Position numbers and translations under genes: made by a program. A stretch of DNA of 64,000 nt, taken from NCBI RefSeq assembly GCF_965232525.1, contig NZ_OZ246980.1, forward strand, positions 1,488,001 through 1,552,000. The letters run 5' to 3'. The notes beneath the pieces were generated by a model. The model was given only the letters and a program-made list of their open reading frames with translations. It was not told the origin of the DNA and did no database searches. This stretch comes from Bauldia sp965232525. Lineage in GTDB: Bacteria; Pseudomonadota; Alphaproteobacteria; Rhizobiales; Kaistiaceae. Below, in pieces: positions 34,099 through 43,712 of the stretch (its first letter is position 1; every line of letters begins with the position of its first letter).

Positions 34099-34998
34099 AT
34101 GTTGGGTTCACAGGCAATCGATTTCGCCGGCTCGGTCGCCGGGCTGGACATCAGCGTGCCCGAGGTCTTCCGCTTCGGCTTCGCGCATTTCCCGACGGCT
34201 GTCGCGACGTCCGACAGTTGGACAAGTCATGATGGCGCCGAGATCGTGTTCATGCTCGACGGCGAGGCTTGCTGGGAGCTTGAAGGCGATTTCCTCGTCC
34301 CTCTCTATGGCGGTCAGAGCGCGCTGTTCACCAGTTCCCTCCGCCACCGGATCACCAATGGCATCTACCCGCCGAGCAGCACTTTCTGGATCGTGCTGAG
34401 CGGCCCGGAGCGCGCGGCGGAACCGGCGCTGCTGACGGCCGAGAGCTGCCGCAAGTTTCAGGGCGATCTCGGTAAACGCGGTCTGACCCGGAGCATCCAG
34501 TCAAAATGCCTCGAGAGCATTCACGAGCTCACGCGGCTGATGAAAGACAAGCGCCTCTATTCGGGGCACGAGCTGACCATCGCCGAGATTCGCGCTCATC
34601 TTCACCTGGTGCTCATCGAGACCTGGAAGGCGCATCGCTATCGACAGCCTCATAAAGGCGACTCGGCCATTGTTGAACGGGTCCTGGAGGCGATGCACGC
34701 CGATTGCGGCAACGGCGTTTCGATTAGTCAGCTGGCGAAGAAGCTCGGCTGCAGCCGTGGCCATCTCTACAATCAGTTCCGCGATATCGTCGGGATGCCG
34801 CCGAGCGACTATGCGCAGCGCCTGAGGATCAAGCAGTCGTGCCGGGCGCTGTCGTCGGAGGACGCCTCGATCACGACGATTGCCCACGAGAACGGCTTCA
34901 GCAGCTCGCAGCATTTCTCCCGGGTCTTCAAGCGCTACCTCGGCGTGACCCCGAGCGGCTATCGCAGCCAGATTCAGAAAATAGGCCCGTCCCCGTGA
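34099..34998 (+). CDS. AraC-family transcriptional regulator
   Basis: 299 residues. The N-terminal half is a cupin-like effector domain (HDGAEIVFMLDGEACWELEGDFLVPLYGGQSALFTSS). The C-terminal 100 residues hold the two AraC helix-turn-helix units: GVSISQLAKKLGCSRGHLYNQFRDIVGMPPSDY and SITTIAHENGFSSSQHFSRVFKRYLGVTPSGYR. It likely activates the GH116/importer operon in response to the imported sugar. The ATG at 34099 is used; an in-frame reading from farther upstream would cross the permease gene in the wrong frame. It overlaps the ATPase gene by 4 nt. Confidence 0.92.
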   Translation: MLGSQAIDFAGSVAGLDISVPEVFRFGFAHFPTAVATSDSWTSHDGAEIVFMLDGEACWELEGDFLVPLYGGQSALFTSSLRHRITNGIYPPSSTFWIVLSGPERAAEPALLTAESCRKFQGDLGKRGLTRSIQSKCLESIHELTRLMKDKRLYSGHELTIAEIRAHLHLVLIETWKAHRYRQPHKGDSAIVERVLEAMHADCGNGVSISQLAKKLGCSRGHLYNQFRDIVGMPPSDYAQRLRIKQSCRALSSEDASITTIAHENGFSSSQHFSRVFKRYLGVTPSGYRSQIQKIGPSP

Positions 34999-36155
34999 GC
35001 GTCGTCGAATATCAGGGCGTCATGAAGTCGTTCGGGCACGTCGAGGTGATCCACGGCATCGACCTGCTGGTCAACGAAGGCGAGTTCATGGTGTTCGTCG
35101 GTCCGTCAGGATGCGGCAAGTCGACGATGCTGAGGATGACCGCCGGGCTCGAGACGATCACCGAGGGAACGCTGCTGATCGATGGCCAGGTGATGAACGA
35201 CGCGACGCCGGTCCGGCGCGGCGTGGCCATGGTGTTCCAGAACTACGCGCTCTACCCGAACATGACGGTTCGCCAGAACATGGCCTTCGGCCTGGAACAG
35301 GCACGCGTGCCCAAACCCGAAATTCGCAAAGCCGTGGATGAAGCGGCGCGCACGCTGAAGATCGAGGACTTGCTCAACCGCCGTCCCGGCCAACTCTCGG
35401 GCGGCCAGAGCCAGCGGGTGGCAATCGGACGGGCGATCGTTCGCAATCCCGGCATCTTCCTGTTCGACGAGCCGCTCTCCAATCTCGATGCCGAATTGCG
35501 GGTGCACATGCGGGTCGAACTCGGCCGGCTGCATGAACGCCTCGGCAAGACGATGATCTATGTGACCCACGACCAGGTCGAGGCAATGACGATGGCGGAC
35601 CGCATTGCCGTCTTCAACACAGGGCGTATTGAGCAAGTCGGTTCGCCGCTCGACCTCTACAACAACCCGGTGAACCTGTTTGTCGCCGGGTTCATCGGAT
35701 CGCCGCGCATGAACTTCGTATCGGGGCCGGTCGAACACGGAGCCCAGGGGTGCACGATCCAAGCTTTGGCCCAGGCGATCGCCATTCCCCTGGACCTCGA
35801 TGCGGGCGGTTCGACACTGTCGGTCGGCGTCCGGCCCGAGCATCTCGAGATCGTGGCACCCGACGCGGGTGACCTCGCCGCGACGGTTGAACTGACGGAA
35901 CAGCTTGGCAGTGAGACCTTCGTCTACTGCTCGCTGGGCGACGACGAACCGTGGGTGGTCAAGAGCCTGGGACAGGTCTTCCGCCGCGCCGGAGAGCGGG
36001 TCGGCCTTCGCATTCCGTGGGATCAGGCGCACTTCTTCGGAGCAGACGGGAAACGTCTCTCGGGGCGGGCCCATGTCGGATCGATCACGCCCGAAAACGA
36101 CGGCGGATTGCCTCGTCGACGGTCCGAAGACGCAGCCGATGGTTGCCCGCGATAA
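34995..36155 (+). CDS. Sugar ABC transporter ATP-binding protein (UgpC/MsmK/MalK type)
   Basis: 386 residues. Walker A is VFVGPSGCGKST, the signature QLSGGQSQRVAIGRA, Walker B IFLFDEPLSNLDAEL, and the switch histidine VTHDQVEAMT. The C-terminal domain with PVNLFVAGFIGSPRMNF and SVGVRPEHLEIV is the regulatory OB-fold of CUT1 ATPases. GTG 34995 overlaps the AraC stop. It is the only CUT1-type ATPase in the window although three CUT1 importers are present, so it may be shared. The last 50 residues after the OB-fold are arginine-rich and not typical. Confidence 0.94.
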   Translation: MSVVEYQGVMKSFGHVEVIHGIDLLVNEGEFMVFVGPSGCGKSTMLRMTAGLETITEGTLLIDGQVMNDATPVRRGVAMVFQNYALYPNMTVRQNMAFGLEQARVPKPEIRKAVDEAARTLKIEDLLNRRPGQLSGGQSQRVAIGRAIVRNPGIFLFDEPLSNLDAELRVHMRVELGRLHERLGKTMIYVTHDQVEAMTMADRIAVFNTGRIEQVGSPLDLYNNPVNLFVAGFIGSPRMNFVSGPVEHGAQGCTIQALAQAIAIPLDLDAGGSTLSVGVRPEHLEIVAPDAGDLAATVELTEQLGSETFVYCSLGDDEPWVVKSLGQVFRRAGERVGLRIPWDQAHFFGADGKRLSGRAHVGSITPENDGGLPRRRSEDAADGCPR

Positions 36156-36407
36156 TCAGCGGGTGCTGCAATCAACCAAAAGGTTTCGTCCCCAGTTCTC
36201 CTTTTCAGTAAAAAGGAAGTCTGTGTCAGCAAGTGTTTCCTTGTCGGCCGACTTAAGCGGATGAAGTGCCCCGCGCGCCGCTGCTTCGATTGCGTTTTTA
36301 TCACAATGAGAGGCCCGGGGTCGGCTAGATGCAGCCATTGACAATTTCCACTCACTTTTACGAGGCGCGCCCGCGTCAATTGCTCGCTTCACCTGTGTCG
36401 CGGACAA
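36156..36407 (-). other. Doubtful 83-codon open frame between convergent genes
   Basis: This 270-bp gap between the ATPase and the SDR gene holds an open frame with a TTG start. Its second half (ALHPLKSADKETLADTD and so on) has a plausible protein-like composition and might be the tail of a lost gene. It has no recognisable domain or ribosome site. A weak TCCTTTT/AAAAGGA inverted repeat at 36199-36217 may act as a two-way terminator. Confidence 0.25.
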
Positions 36408-36425
36408 GCAAATGTTTGGATGCTT

Positions 36426-37277
36426 CTATGTGTCTATTGGTTTCATAGTGGGGCCGAGCCCGATGAGTCGGAGAACACGAAGATCGCGATCCTCAATATC
36501 GGGAATCGCATTGCTGGTGTCTGCAAGTCTCTCGTTTGCCGAAACCGCCCTCCCAGCAAGGCGGTTAAAGTGTCCCTTGGCAATCGCGACGGCAAGATCC
36601 GCGGCGCGTGTGGGTGGAAGGAAATCGCCCTCAGCGAAACGTTTGGCGAGGCCAGGCATATGCTTGCGCCCCGCATCTGACGAAAGCTGGTGACGAGTCA
36701 TATCGGTGTCGACCAGACCGGGCGCCATGGCGATACAGAAAACGCCAGTACCGTCCAGTGTGGCGGCGATGCACTCAGTAAGCCGCATCACGCCTGTCTT
36801 CGAAGCCGAGTAACCAGATCCGGCCGGCAGGGGCGCGGCCGTGCCGCCACCGATCATGTTGATGACATGACCAGATCCGCGGGCGATCATCTGTGGCAGG
36901 ACAGCCCGCGCGCAGTGGAAAGTGCTTCGCAAGTTGGTTTCGACATCTGCCCACCAGACGTCCGGGTCAACGTCCCAGATCGGCCCGATTGCGGAGAAAG
37001 CGCCCGCATTGTTGACCAGAGTGTCGATCGGACCCAGGGCTTCGGCAATCTCGGAGAAAGCAGTGTCGGTCGCCTCGCGGTCCGTCAGATCGGCTGGGAC
37101 GGCAAGCGCGGTTCCGGACTGGGTGGCGATCTCAGCTACCGTGGCTTCCAGCGCCTGCCGTCGCCGGGCGACGACCGCCACCTGCGCCCCTTCGGCAGCA
37201 AGAGCCAGCGAGATGTGTCGGCCGATTCCGGTCCCGCCGCCGGTGACAACGGCGACGGTGCCGTCAAGTTTTGCCAT
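36426..37277 (-). CDS. Short-chain dehydrogenase/reductase of the sulfatase cluster
   Basis: NAD(P)-dependent oxidoreductase of 283 residues. TGGGTGIGRH near residues 12-21 binds cofactor, NNAG is near 90, and the catalytic set is in NMIGGGTAAPLPAGSGYSASKTGVMRLTE. The serine position is replaced in the usual INxSS motif (VINMIGGG), although nearby residues may serve. Its start overlaps the GntR gene by 14 nt, so regulator and enzyme are coupled. In the proposed sugar pathway it would oxidise a keto-deoxy sugar acid; this is inference from neighbours. Confidence 0.9.
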   Translation of the reverse strand: MAKLDGTVAVVTGGGTGIGRHISLALAAEGAQVAVVARRRQALEATVAEIATQSGTALAVPADLTDREATDTAFSEIAEALGPIDTLVNNAGAFSAIGPIWDVDPDVWWADVETNLRSTFHCARAVLPQMIARGSGHVINMIGGGTAAPLPAGSGYSASKTGVMRLTECIAATLDGTGVFCIAMAPGLVDTDMTRHQLSSDAGRKHMPGLAKRFAEGDFLPPTRAADLAVAIAKGHFNRLAGRAVSANERLADTSNAIPDIEDRDLRVLRLIGLGPTMKPIDT

Positions 37278-37959
37278 TGTTAGCTATTTGCTCTCTGTCC
37301 GGTCCGAGGTGCGACACGTTCTCGGCTTTTTCCATGTTAGCCGCGAGGTTGAGGCGCGCGCGCGTGACATGTGCTGCCGCGATCAGCCCAGCAGCCTCGA
37401 CGTCTTGATCAAGTATGGCCGATGTCAGCAGACGATGGTCCTCAATAACGCCTTCCAGGCGTTCGGATCCATAACCGAAGCGCCGCCAGACGATCCGAAG
37501 TATTTGGTAATGGCGTTCTTCGATCTCGCCGGCTTCGTGGTTGCCCGACGCCAGGCTGATAGCCCGGTGAAACCGATGATTGGCCTTAAGCGTGGCATCG
37601 CGGTCGTTCCCGCCCGAGACACGTTCGAATTCGGCCTTGGCAGCCGAAATAGCATCCGCCGCCGCCGGCATAAGCCTTTCCGCAGCCCGGCGCGCCTGGA
37701 TCGCCTCAAGCGCCAACCGGACATCGAATAAATCGGTCATGAAATCCATGTCGATTTCGCGGACGCGCATCCCGCTGTTTGGGATGAATTCGACAATGCC
37801 CTGGCCGTTGAGGATTCTCAGCGCTTCGCGGATTGGCATATGGCTGGTTGAGTAAAGGCTGGCAAGCTCGGCAAGTTTAAGCCGCTCGCCCCCGGCGAAC
37901 TTGCCGCTGACGATATCTTCCCGGATCCGGTCGCTAATCTCGATATACCGTGATGGCAC
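37264..37959 (-). CDS. GntR-family regulator (FadR/FCD type)
   Basis: 231 residues. The N-terminal winged helix reads ISDRIREDIVSGKFAGGERLKLAELASLYSTSHMPIREALRILNGQGIVEFIPNSG. The C-terminal FCD helical domain carries metal-site histidines in HRFHRAISLAS and EDHRLLTSAILDQD and in AAAHVTRARLNL. GTG 37959 was chosen because GAGGAAAC lies just upstream and VPSRYIEISDRI gives a family-length protein; a TTG at 38076 would add 39 unlike residues. It is divergent from the binding-protein gene and probably represses the cluster through the TTGATCAA boxes between them. FCD ligands are commonly sugar acids. Confidence 0.9.
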   Translation of the reverse strand: MPSRYIEISDRIREDIVSGKFAGGERLKLAELASLYSTSHMPIREALRILNGQGIVEFIPNSGMRVREIDMDFMTDLFDVRLALEAIQARRAAERLMPAAADAISAAKAEFERVSGGNDRDATLKANHRFHRAISLASGNHEAGEIEERHYQILRIVWRRFGYGSERLEGVIEDHRLLTSAILDQDVEAAGLIAAAHVTRARLNLAANMEKAENVSHLGPDREQIANNGKT

Positions 37960-38068
37960 GCCGTTTCCTCGGTTTGACCGTTTATCGCCACCAAGCAACG
38001 AATCGGCCGCATGTCCTGAGGTGCGTCGGCTTGGCGCGGGCCCGACAACTCTATCAAACGCTTCATAT

Positions 38069-38129
38069 TTGATCAATGGAGGCGATTTTTTGGGAGTTCT
38101 GGTTGCAATACGTCGTTTCTTTGATCAAA
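38069..38129. promoter_or_regulatory. Two TTGATCAA boxes between GntR and importer genes
   Basis: TTTGATCAAT (core TTGATCAA at 38069-38076) and the perfect palindrome TTTGATCAAA (38120-38129) lie with centres 52 bp apart, close to five helical turns, in the divergent promoter region. Paired identical palindromes here make them the best candidates for GntR binding, though the usual FCD consensus differs. Confidence 0.5.
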
Positions 38130-38212
38130 ATATCGAATGGCGGCACGCGAGCTGTCAAGTGAGCCGACCCGCCGGCGCCTCAAAAATCCAATCACAGTGG
38201 GAGGAAGAACCG

Positions 38213-39985
38213 ATGCGATTAGGTGAGATCAGGATGATTTACCTGTCAGGTCTGCTGGCCCTGACATTTGTTGGCGGCACCGCAGCCACGGCGCAGGTGA
38301 CGGATGTGCCTCGCGAGCGGACGTTTATTCACGAGGGCTGGAGCCAGGGGGCGCCGACGCTCAAGACGCCACGGAACGCGAATTATTATAATCTTGCCGG
38401 AGAATACAGAAATGGTCACATGCACAACTTCGAGCCATTGTTCTATTTTAACTCAATAATTGGAGATTTAGTTCCTTGGCTCGGTGAAAGCTTTGAGATG
38501 AATGACGAATTTACCGAGGTAACGGTTAAGCTTCGCGAAGGCGCGAAATGGGCCGATGGTGAGGATTTCGACGCCACAGACGTGGCCTACACGTTCAATA
38601 TGCTGATCGAGAACGGCAATGGTCCGGCCAACATGCGCAAGGCCAAGGAAGTGGCCAACCAAGTCGCGAGCGCCGAGGTCGTCGACAAGCTCACGGCGAA
38701 GGTCACGCTGAAGGCGCCCGATCCGCGTTTTCCGTTCCGGCTGTTGGTGAACTACTACGGGCACGGGCTTGTATGGGTCCCCGAGCACATCTGGAGCACA
38801 ATCGAGGACAAAGCTGCGTTTACTTGGTACGACGAAGAGAAGGGGTATCCGGTAGGCACCGGCGCGTGGAAGACCGTGTTCGCCTCGCCGGACCAGATCG
38901 TGCTTGACCGGCGCGACGATTGGTGGGGGGCCGAAACCGGTTTCCGGGACCTGCCCGCGCCGGAGCGTGTCGTCGCGATTGGCATCGGGGACAATGCACG
39001 ACGTTCCGACATGATACTGAACGGAGAAGTGGATTCGACCCAACTCGTGACGGCACTGGACCTGCTGGAGTCGGTTCTGGAGAAGTCTGATGCCGTAACG
39101 ACGTACACTGGGAAGGAGCCGCCTTACGCCTATCAGGACTGGTGGCCTCACTCACTGTACTTTAACCACCTAGCTGAAGACAGCCCGTTCACGGATGTTC
39201 GCGTGCGCCGCGCCGTCCGATACGCCATCGACAAAGACCAACTGATCGAGTTCGCGTGGGGCGGTGGCAATACGCCGAATGACTGGCCCTATCCACACTA
39301 CACGCCGCTGGTTTGGTACATGGACCAGGCGCAGGATCTGGTCGCCAAGCACGAAGCTGGTGAGTTCAACCTGGAGAAATCGGCGGCGCTGATGGAAGAG
39401 GCTGGATATGCCCGCAACGGCGATGGCCTGTGGGAGAAGGATGGTAAGTGCGCCGGGGGACCGCTGGAAGTGCACCAGGTGTTGGCCGCAGTTGGCCAGG
39501 TAGTCGTGCAGCAGCTGATCAATGCGGGTTTCTGTGCCGAGTACAGCCAGACCCCTGAAAGCTTCGACAAGTTCCGCAAGGGCGAAAGCGTTTGGCACAT
39601 CTTCGGCCACAATGGCGGTTCGGTCTTTGATCCGGTTGATACGATGCGGATGTACATCTCGAAGAACCAGACGCCGATCGGTACCTCGACAATGTTCGTC
39701 AGCCGGTGGGCTGACCCTGAATTCGATGCGATCTACGAAAAAATGGCCGCGATCCCGCCGGAAAACAGGGACGAGCTTCTGCCGCTGTTCCGCGAGGCCT
39801 TCGACATCTGGTTCGCCGGGGCCGTCGAGGTTCCACTAGAGCTCGGGTATCACACGATTCCGATGAACACGACCTACTGGTCGAACTTCCCCACAGCGGA
39901 CAATCCCTACACTCTGGCCTGCATTCCCTGTTTCATCTCAGGGGCGGGCACGGAGGTACTGCATGGAGTCCAGCCGGCCAACTAG
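38213..39985 (+). CDS. Periplasmic substrate-binding protein, ABC family 5
   Basis: 590 residues with a signal peptide ending near residue 28 (GGTAATAQ). Family 5 features are VKLREGAKWADGEDFDATDVAYTFNMLI near residues 105-132 and FTDVRVRRAVRYAIDKDQLIEFAWGG in the middle. ATG 38213 follows GGGAGGAAG. It heads the plus-strand cluster and would deliver the substrate to the next two permeases. Given the sulfatase and sugar-acid enzymes downstream, the ligand may be a sulfated sugar rather than a peptide; this is inference. Some stretches near the N-terminus are richer in A and T than neighbouring genes. Confidence 0.92.
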   Translation: MRLGEIRMIYLSGLLALTFVGGTAATAQVTDVPRERTFIHEGWSQGAPTLKTPRNANYYNLAGEYRNGHMHNFEPLFYFNSIIGDLVPWLGESFEMNDEFTEVTVKLREGAKWADGEDFDATDVAYTFNMLIENGNGPANMRKAKEVANQVASAEVVDKLTAKVTLKAPDPRFPFRLLVNYYGHGLVWVPEHIWSTIEDKAAFTWYDEEKGYPVGTGAWKTVFASPDQIVLDRRDDWWGAETGFRDLPAPERVVAIGIGDNARRSDMILNGEVDSTQLVTALDLLESVLEKSDAVTTYTGKEPPYAYQDWWPHSLYFNHLAEDSPFTDVRVRRAVRYAIDKDQLIEFAWGGGNTPNDWPYPHYTPLVWYMDQAQDLVAKHEAGEFNLEKSAALMEEAGYARNGDGLWEKDGKCAGGPLEVHQVLAAVGQVVVQQLINAGFCAEYSQTPESFDKFRKGESVWHIFGHNGGSVFDPVDTMRMYISKNQTPIGTSTMFVSRWADPEFDAIYEKMAAIPPENRDELLPLFREAFDIWFAGAVEVPLELGYHTIPMNTTYWSNFPTADNPYTLACIPCFISGAGTEVLHGVQPAN

Positions 39986-40006
39986 CCCAAAACTGACAGA
40001 ACGAGA

Positions 40007-40032
40007 GGGGACGGGCATTTAAACCCGTCCCC
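40007..40032 (+). promoter_or_regulatory. Stem-loop after binding-protein gene
   Basis: Perfect 9-bp stem GGGGACGGG/CCCGTCCCC with loop CATTTAAA, 21 nt past the binding-protein stop and before the permease start. No T-run follows. Confidence 0.7.
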
Positions 40033-40049
40033 GTGGGTGGGAACCTGCC

Positions 40050-41048
40050 ATGCGTGTTCTGCGGCGAGTGCTGTTGATGGTCCTGATCATCTGGATCGCG
40101 GCCTCGATCAACTTTCTCATGCCGAGATTGTCGGATCGCAACCCTGTCGAGGAAGTGATCGCCGCTTCCATGGGTGAGTCGGGCGGGACCATGGAAGGCT
40201 TCGAAGAAGCCGTCGCGGATTTTGAGCGCCGGTTCGGCATGGATCAGCCGATCTGGAAGCAATACTTCAATTCTGTGTATGACGCGCTGACGTTCGACTT
40301 GGGAATGTCGATCTCGTACTTTCCCGAAAGGGTGTCCACGCTTGTTCTCCAGGCAGCGCCTTGGACGCTGGGCATCATGCTGATTACAACGCTTCTGGCT
40401 TTTGTCTCCGGCACGCCGCTTGGCGCGCTGACCGTCTGGCCCCGTGCGCCGCGTTGGCTGAACATCGTCGTCCCTGTGGTGATGATTCTGGCCGCGATCC
40501 CGTTCTACCTGATCGGGTTGATCCTGATCTATGTCTTTGCCTCCAGACTAAGATGGCTGCCCACGGGCAAGGGCTACTCTGCAGGCATGTTGCCGGAATG
40601 GAGTTGGGACTTTGTCCAAAATGTACTGATCCATGCGCTGTTGCCCGCGCTGTCGATCTTCCTGGCTTCGATCGGAATCTGGGCGCTGAGCATGCGCGGC
40701 ATGATGGTGACAGTTCAGGGTGAGGACTACATGGTCTTTGCCAAAGCCAAGGGGCTCACGAACTCGCGCCGTTTCTGGCGCTACGGCGTTCGTAACGCGA
40801 TCGCGCCGCAGATCACCGCACTTGTATTGACGCTGGCGAACGTGGTGACCGGCGCCGTGCTGGTGGAGCGCGTCTTTGCCTATCCGGGGCTGGGAAATCT
40901 GCTCTACCAGGCGATCCTTCTGAACGACTATTATCTCATCTTCGGCTGCGTCTACATGCTGGTCCTGACAGTCGGCGTGTCGCTGATGCTCCTCGATCTT
41001 GTCTATCCGCTGATCGACCCCCGCATTCGCTCGGAGGCCCGAGGCTGA
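40050..41048 (+). CDS. Opp/Dpp-type ABC transporter permease, OppB-like
   Basis: Inner-membrane permease of 332 residues starting MRVLRRVLLMVLIIWIAASINF. The EAA-type loop is VFAKAKGLTNSRRFWRYGVRNAIAPQ near residues 230-255, and the motif GAVLVERVFAYPGLGNLLYQAIL follows. The C-terminus LVYPLIDPRIRSEARG is characteristic. One nucleotide separates its stop from the next permease start. Same transporter class as at 1-5 kb but clearly a different lineage. Confidence 0.94.
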   Translation: MRVLRRVLLMVLIIWIAASINFLMPRLSDRNPVEEVIAASMGESGGTMEGFEEAVADFERRFGMDQPIWKQYFNSVYDALTFDLGMSISYFPERVSTLVLQAAPWTLGIMLITTLLAFVSGTPLGALTVWPRAPRWLNIVVPVVMILAAIPFYLIGLILIYVFASRLRWLPTGKGYSAGMLPEWSWDFVQNVLIHALLPALSIFLASIGIWALSMRGMMVTVQGEDYMVFAKAKGLTNSRRFWRYGVRNAIAPQITALVLTLANVVTGAVLVERVFAYPGLGNLLYQAILLNDYYLIFGCVYMLVLTVGVSLMLLDLVYPLIDPRIRSEARG

Positions 41049-41049
41049 T

Positions 41050-41958
41050 ATGGACCACACAAACGTGCATCGCGCCGTTCAGGACTGGGGCACTTCAGCG
41101 CGACGCCGACGCATCGTAGTCGCTTATTTGCAGCGCAATCCGTCGCTGGTCGTGGGCGCAATCCTCTTGTTACTGCTCGCATTGATCGCTCTTGGCGGCC
41201 AGTTCTTCATCGGGTATCGCGACGCTGCACCATTATCGAATCCGCCGAGCCGACCGCCCGGTGGCGATTACCTGCTTGGAACCGACAAGTTCGGCCGCGA
41301 CCTTCTCGCCGTGCTGGTCTACGGAACTTACCTGACGGGCAAGGTCGGACTGCTTGCCGGTGCGCTGGGTGTTTTGACCGGCGCGGTTCTCGGCTTTCTA
41401 GCGGGCTTCTTCCGGGGCCGGGTCGACTTGGTCATTTCGCTAGTGACCGATGTTCTGCTGACGGTCCCTCCGCTTCTGGTGCTTGTTGTCATCGCGACGA
41501 ACATCCCCGGCAAGCTGGATACCAACCAGATGGCGATCATCATCTCGCTGCTTGCCTGGCGCCAACCCACCCGGCAGATCCGGGCCCAGGCACTGATCAT
41601 GCGCGAGGCGGGTTATGTGAAGACCGCGCGGTTGGGCGGCACCTCAAAGCTTGGGATCGTGTTCAAGGAGCTCATGCCAAACCTGATCCCTTATCTCATG
41701 GCATCCTTTGTCTTGGCCGTGGCGACGGCGATGCTGGCCTCGGTCGGTTTGGAAGCACTGGGCTTGGGTCCGCAGAACGAGCCAACACTGGGAATGACCA
41801 TCTACTGGGTGATGCTCGAGGGTGCGTTCACCACCGGGCTCTGGTGGTGGTGGTCGACGCCCCTGATCGCCTTGATCACGCTTTTCGTCGGACTCTACCT
41901 CGTGAGCGCCGGCCTGGACGAACTGGCCAATCCGCGAACGCGGAGGCGTGGCGCGTGA
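41050..41958 (+). CDS. Opp/Dpp-type ABC transporter permease, OppC-like
   Basis: Inner-membrane permease of 302 residues. One N-terminal helix near residues 35-55 is followed by LGTDKFGRDLLAVLVYGTYLT and five core helices. The EAA-type loop reads YVKTARLGGTSKLGIVFKELMPNLIPY near residues 190-216. The C-terminus AGLDELANPRTRRRGA is typical. The stop overlaps the ATPase GTG start by 4 nt. Confidence 0.94.
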   Translation: MDHTNVHRAVQDWGTSARRRRIVVAYLQRNPSLVVGAILLLLLALIALGGQFFIGYRDAAPLSNPPSRPPGGDYLLGTDKFGRDLLAVLVYGTYLTGKVGLLAGALGVLTGAVLGFLAGFFRGRVDLVISLVTDVLLTVPPLLVLVVIATNIPGKLDTNQMAIIISLLAWRQPTRQIRAQALIMREAGYVKTARLGGTSKLGIVFKELMPNLIPYLMASFVLAVATAMLASVGLEALGLGPQNEPTLGMTIYWVMLEGAFTTGLWWWWSTPLIALITLFVGLYLVSAGLDELANPRTRRRGA

Positions 41959-43712
41959 GGGACGGAAATGTCGGGGACGGTCTTGCCGTCACCAATCTGC
42001 AGGTCGAATTCTATACCGATGATGGCATCGTCAAAGCGGTTGACGGGGTCGACTTTGCTATCAAACCGGGTGTCCGCACAGGCATTGTTGGCGAAAGTGG
42101 TTCGGGCAAGACCACCACGGCGCTGGCTCTGATGGGCATGATCGAGCCGCCGGGCAGAGTCGTGGATGGACGCGCTGAACTCGTCGGCCTCGACCTTCTC
42201 GGTCTTACCGAGGAGCAGTTTCGCCAGCATCGACTGGCCACGGTCAGCTACATTCCCCAGGGTGCCATGAATTCGCTGAACCCGGTGGCGCGGATCGGTA
42301 CTCAGATCCTAGACGGCATGACGGACCATGGTCTGCGTCTCGGTAATGACAAGGCAAGAGACCGGGTAGCCGAACTGCTGGCTCGGGTGGACCTCTCGCC
42401 CGATGTCGCGCGCATGTATCCGCACGAGCTTTCGGGCGGCATGAAGCAGCGCGCCTGCATAGCGATCTCGATCGCGCTCCGGCCCGCGCTTCTGATCGCC
42501 GACGAGCCGACCTCGGCACTGGATGTGATCACCCAGCGGCGTGTCATGGAAACCCTACGAAAAGTGCAGGAGGACATTGGGTCTTCGCTGATTCTAATTG
42601 GCCACGACATGGGGCTAATGGCTCAGTTCGTAGACGACATAGTGGTCATGCGCCATGGCAAGATCGTCGAGCACGGCAGTGTAAGGGACATCTTCGCCTG
42701 CCCCACGCACGACTATACGCGTCAGCTGATCGACAGTGTACCGTCGCTGGAACGCAAGGCGCCTGCTGCCACAGTTTCAGGTCAAGTCCCTTTGCGGGAA
42801 ACACCGCTGTTGGAATTCGACGGTGCCGGAAAAACCTACGTTAAGGGCCGGTCCCGGGTCGAGGCGCTGAAACCGCTTTCGTTTCGGCTGGAAGGAAGCG
42901 TGCCTCGGGTGATTGCGGTGGTCGGGCAGTCGGGATCCGGCAAGACGACGATGGGGTTGCTGGCGCTGGGCTTCGAGGCCGCAACTCAAGGTGCCGTTCG
43001 GTTCGATGGTGCCGACATCTCGAAGATGAACGATAGCCAGGTCAGCCAGCTCGGGCGCGATGTGCAGGCGGTATTTCAAGACCCTTATGCCTCGTACAAT
43101 CCGTTCTACAAGGTCGACCATGTCCTGACCGTACCGCTTAGAAATTTCGGGATCGTGAGCGATCGCAGCGAAGCATTGGACCACATCGTCACGGCTTGTC
43201 GGAGCGTCGGGCTGGATCCCGGACAAACCATTCATCGCTACGCGCACCAGATGTCGGGCGGACAGCGCCAGCGCCTGATGGTCGGGCGCGCGATCATGTT
43301 GAAGCCCCGGCTCTTGGTAGCGGACGAGCCGGTGTCGATGGTCGATGCCTCACTGCGCTCGACAATCCTTGGCAATCTGGCCGCGATGAAGGCGGATCTC
43401 GGAATCTCGATCCTCTACATCACCCATGATCTTGCTACCGCCTATGAGGTCGCGGACTACGTACTGGTCCTGCACAAGGGCCGCTTGGTCGAAGCCGGCG
43501 TACCCGAGACGGTGATAGACGATCCGCTACACCCGTATACGCGGCTGCTGGTTGACTCGATCCCTTGGCCCGATCCCGACCGGCATTGGGGAGCGGGCGG
43601 CACGCTCGACGAGGAATTGAGTGCAGTCGCGTCCGCCGATTTGTCTGCACCTGCGATCATCCGCGAGCAGGTGGCCGGTTTTCGGATCGATACGGCGGGG
43701 CACGAAACATGA
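41955..43712 (+). CDS. Fused two-domain Opp/Dpp ATPase (DppD-DppF fusion)
   Basis: 585 residues carrying two ATPase domains in one chain. Domain 1 has GESGSGKTTTAL, the signature LSGGMKQRACIA and Walker B LLIADEPTSALD. Domain 2 has GQSGSGKTTMGL, MSGGQRQRLMVG and LLVADEPVSMVD. Each domain ends with the HDYTRQL- or HPYTRLL-type segment of this family. GTG 41955 overlaps the permease stop. The fusion replaces separate D and F proteins, so the importer is complete as four genes. The aldo/keto reductase start overlaps its stop by 4 nt. Confidence 0.94.
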   Translation: MRDGNVGDGLAVTNLQVEFYTDDGIVKAVDGVDFAIKPGVRTGIVGESGSGKTTTALALMGMIEPPGRVVDGRAELVGLDLLGLTEEQFRQHRLATVSYIPQGAMNSLNPVARIGTQILDGMTDHGLRLGNDKARDRVAELLARVDLSPDVARMYPHELSGGMKQRACIAISIALRPALLIADEPTSALDVITQRRVMETLRKVQEDIGSSLILIGHDMGLMAQFVDDIVVMRHGKIVEHGSVRDIFACPTHDYTRQLIDSVPSLERKAPAATVSGQVPLRETPLLEFDGAGKTYVKGRSRVEALKPLSFRLEGSVPRVIAVVGQSGSGKTTMGLLALGFEAATQGAVRFDGADISKMNDSQVSQLGRDVQAVFQDPYASYNPFYKVDHVLTVPLRNFGIVSDRSEALDHIVTACRSVGLDPGQTIHRYAHQMSGGQRQRLMVGRAIMLKPRLLVADEPVSMVDASLRSTILGNLAAMKADLGISILYITHDLATAYEVADYVLVLHKGRLVEAGVPETVIDDPLHPYTRLLVDSIPWPDPDRHWGAGGTLDEELSAVASADLSAPAIIREQVAGFRIDTAGHET

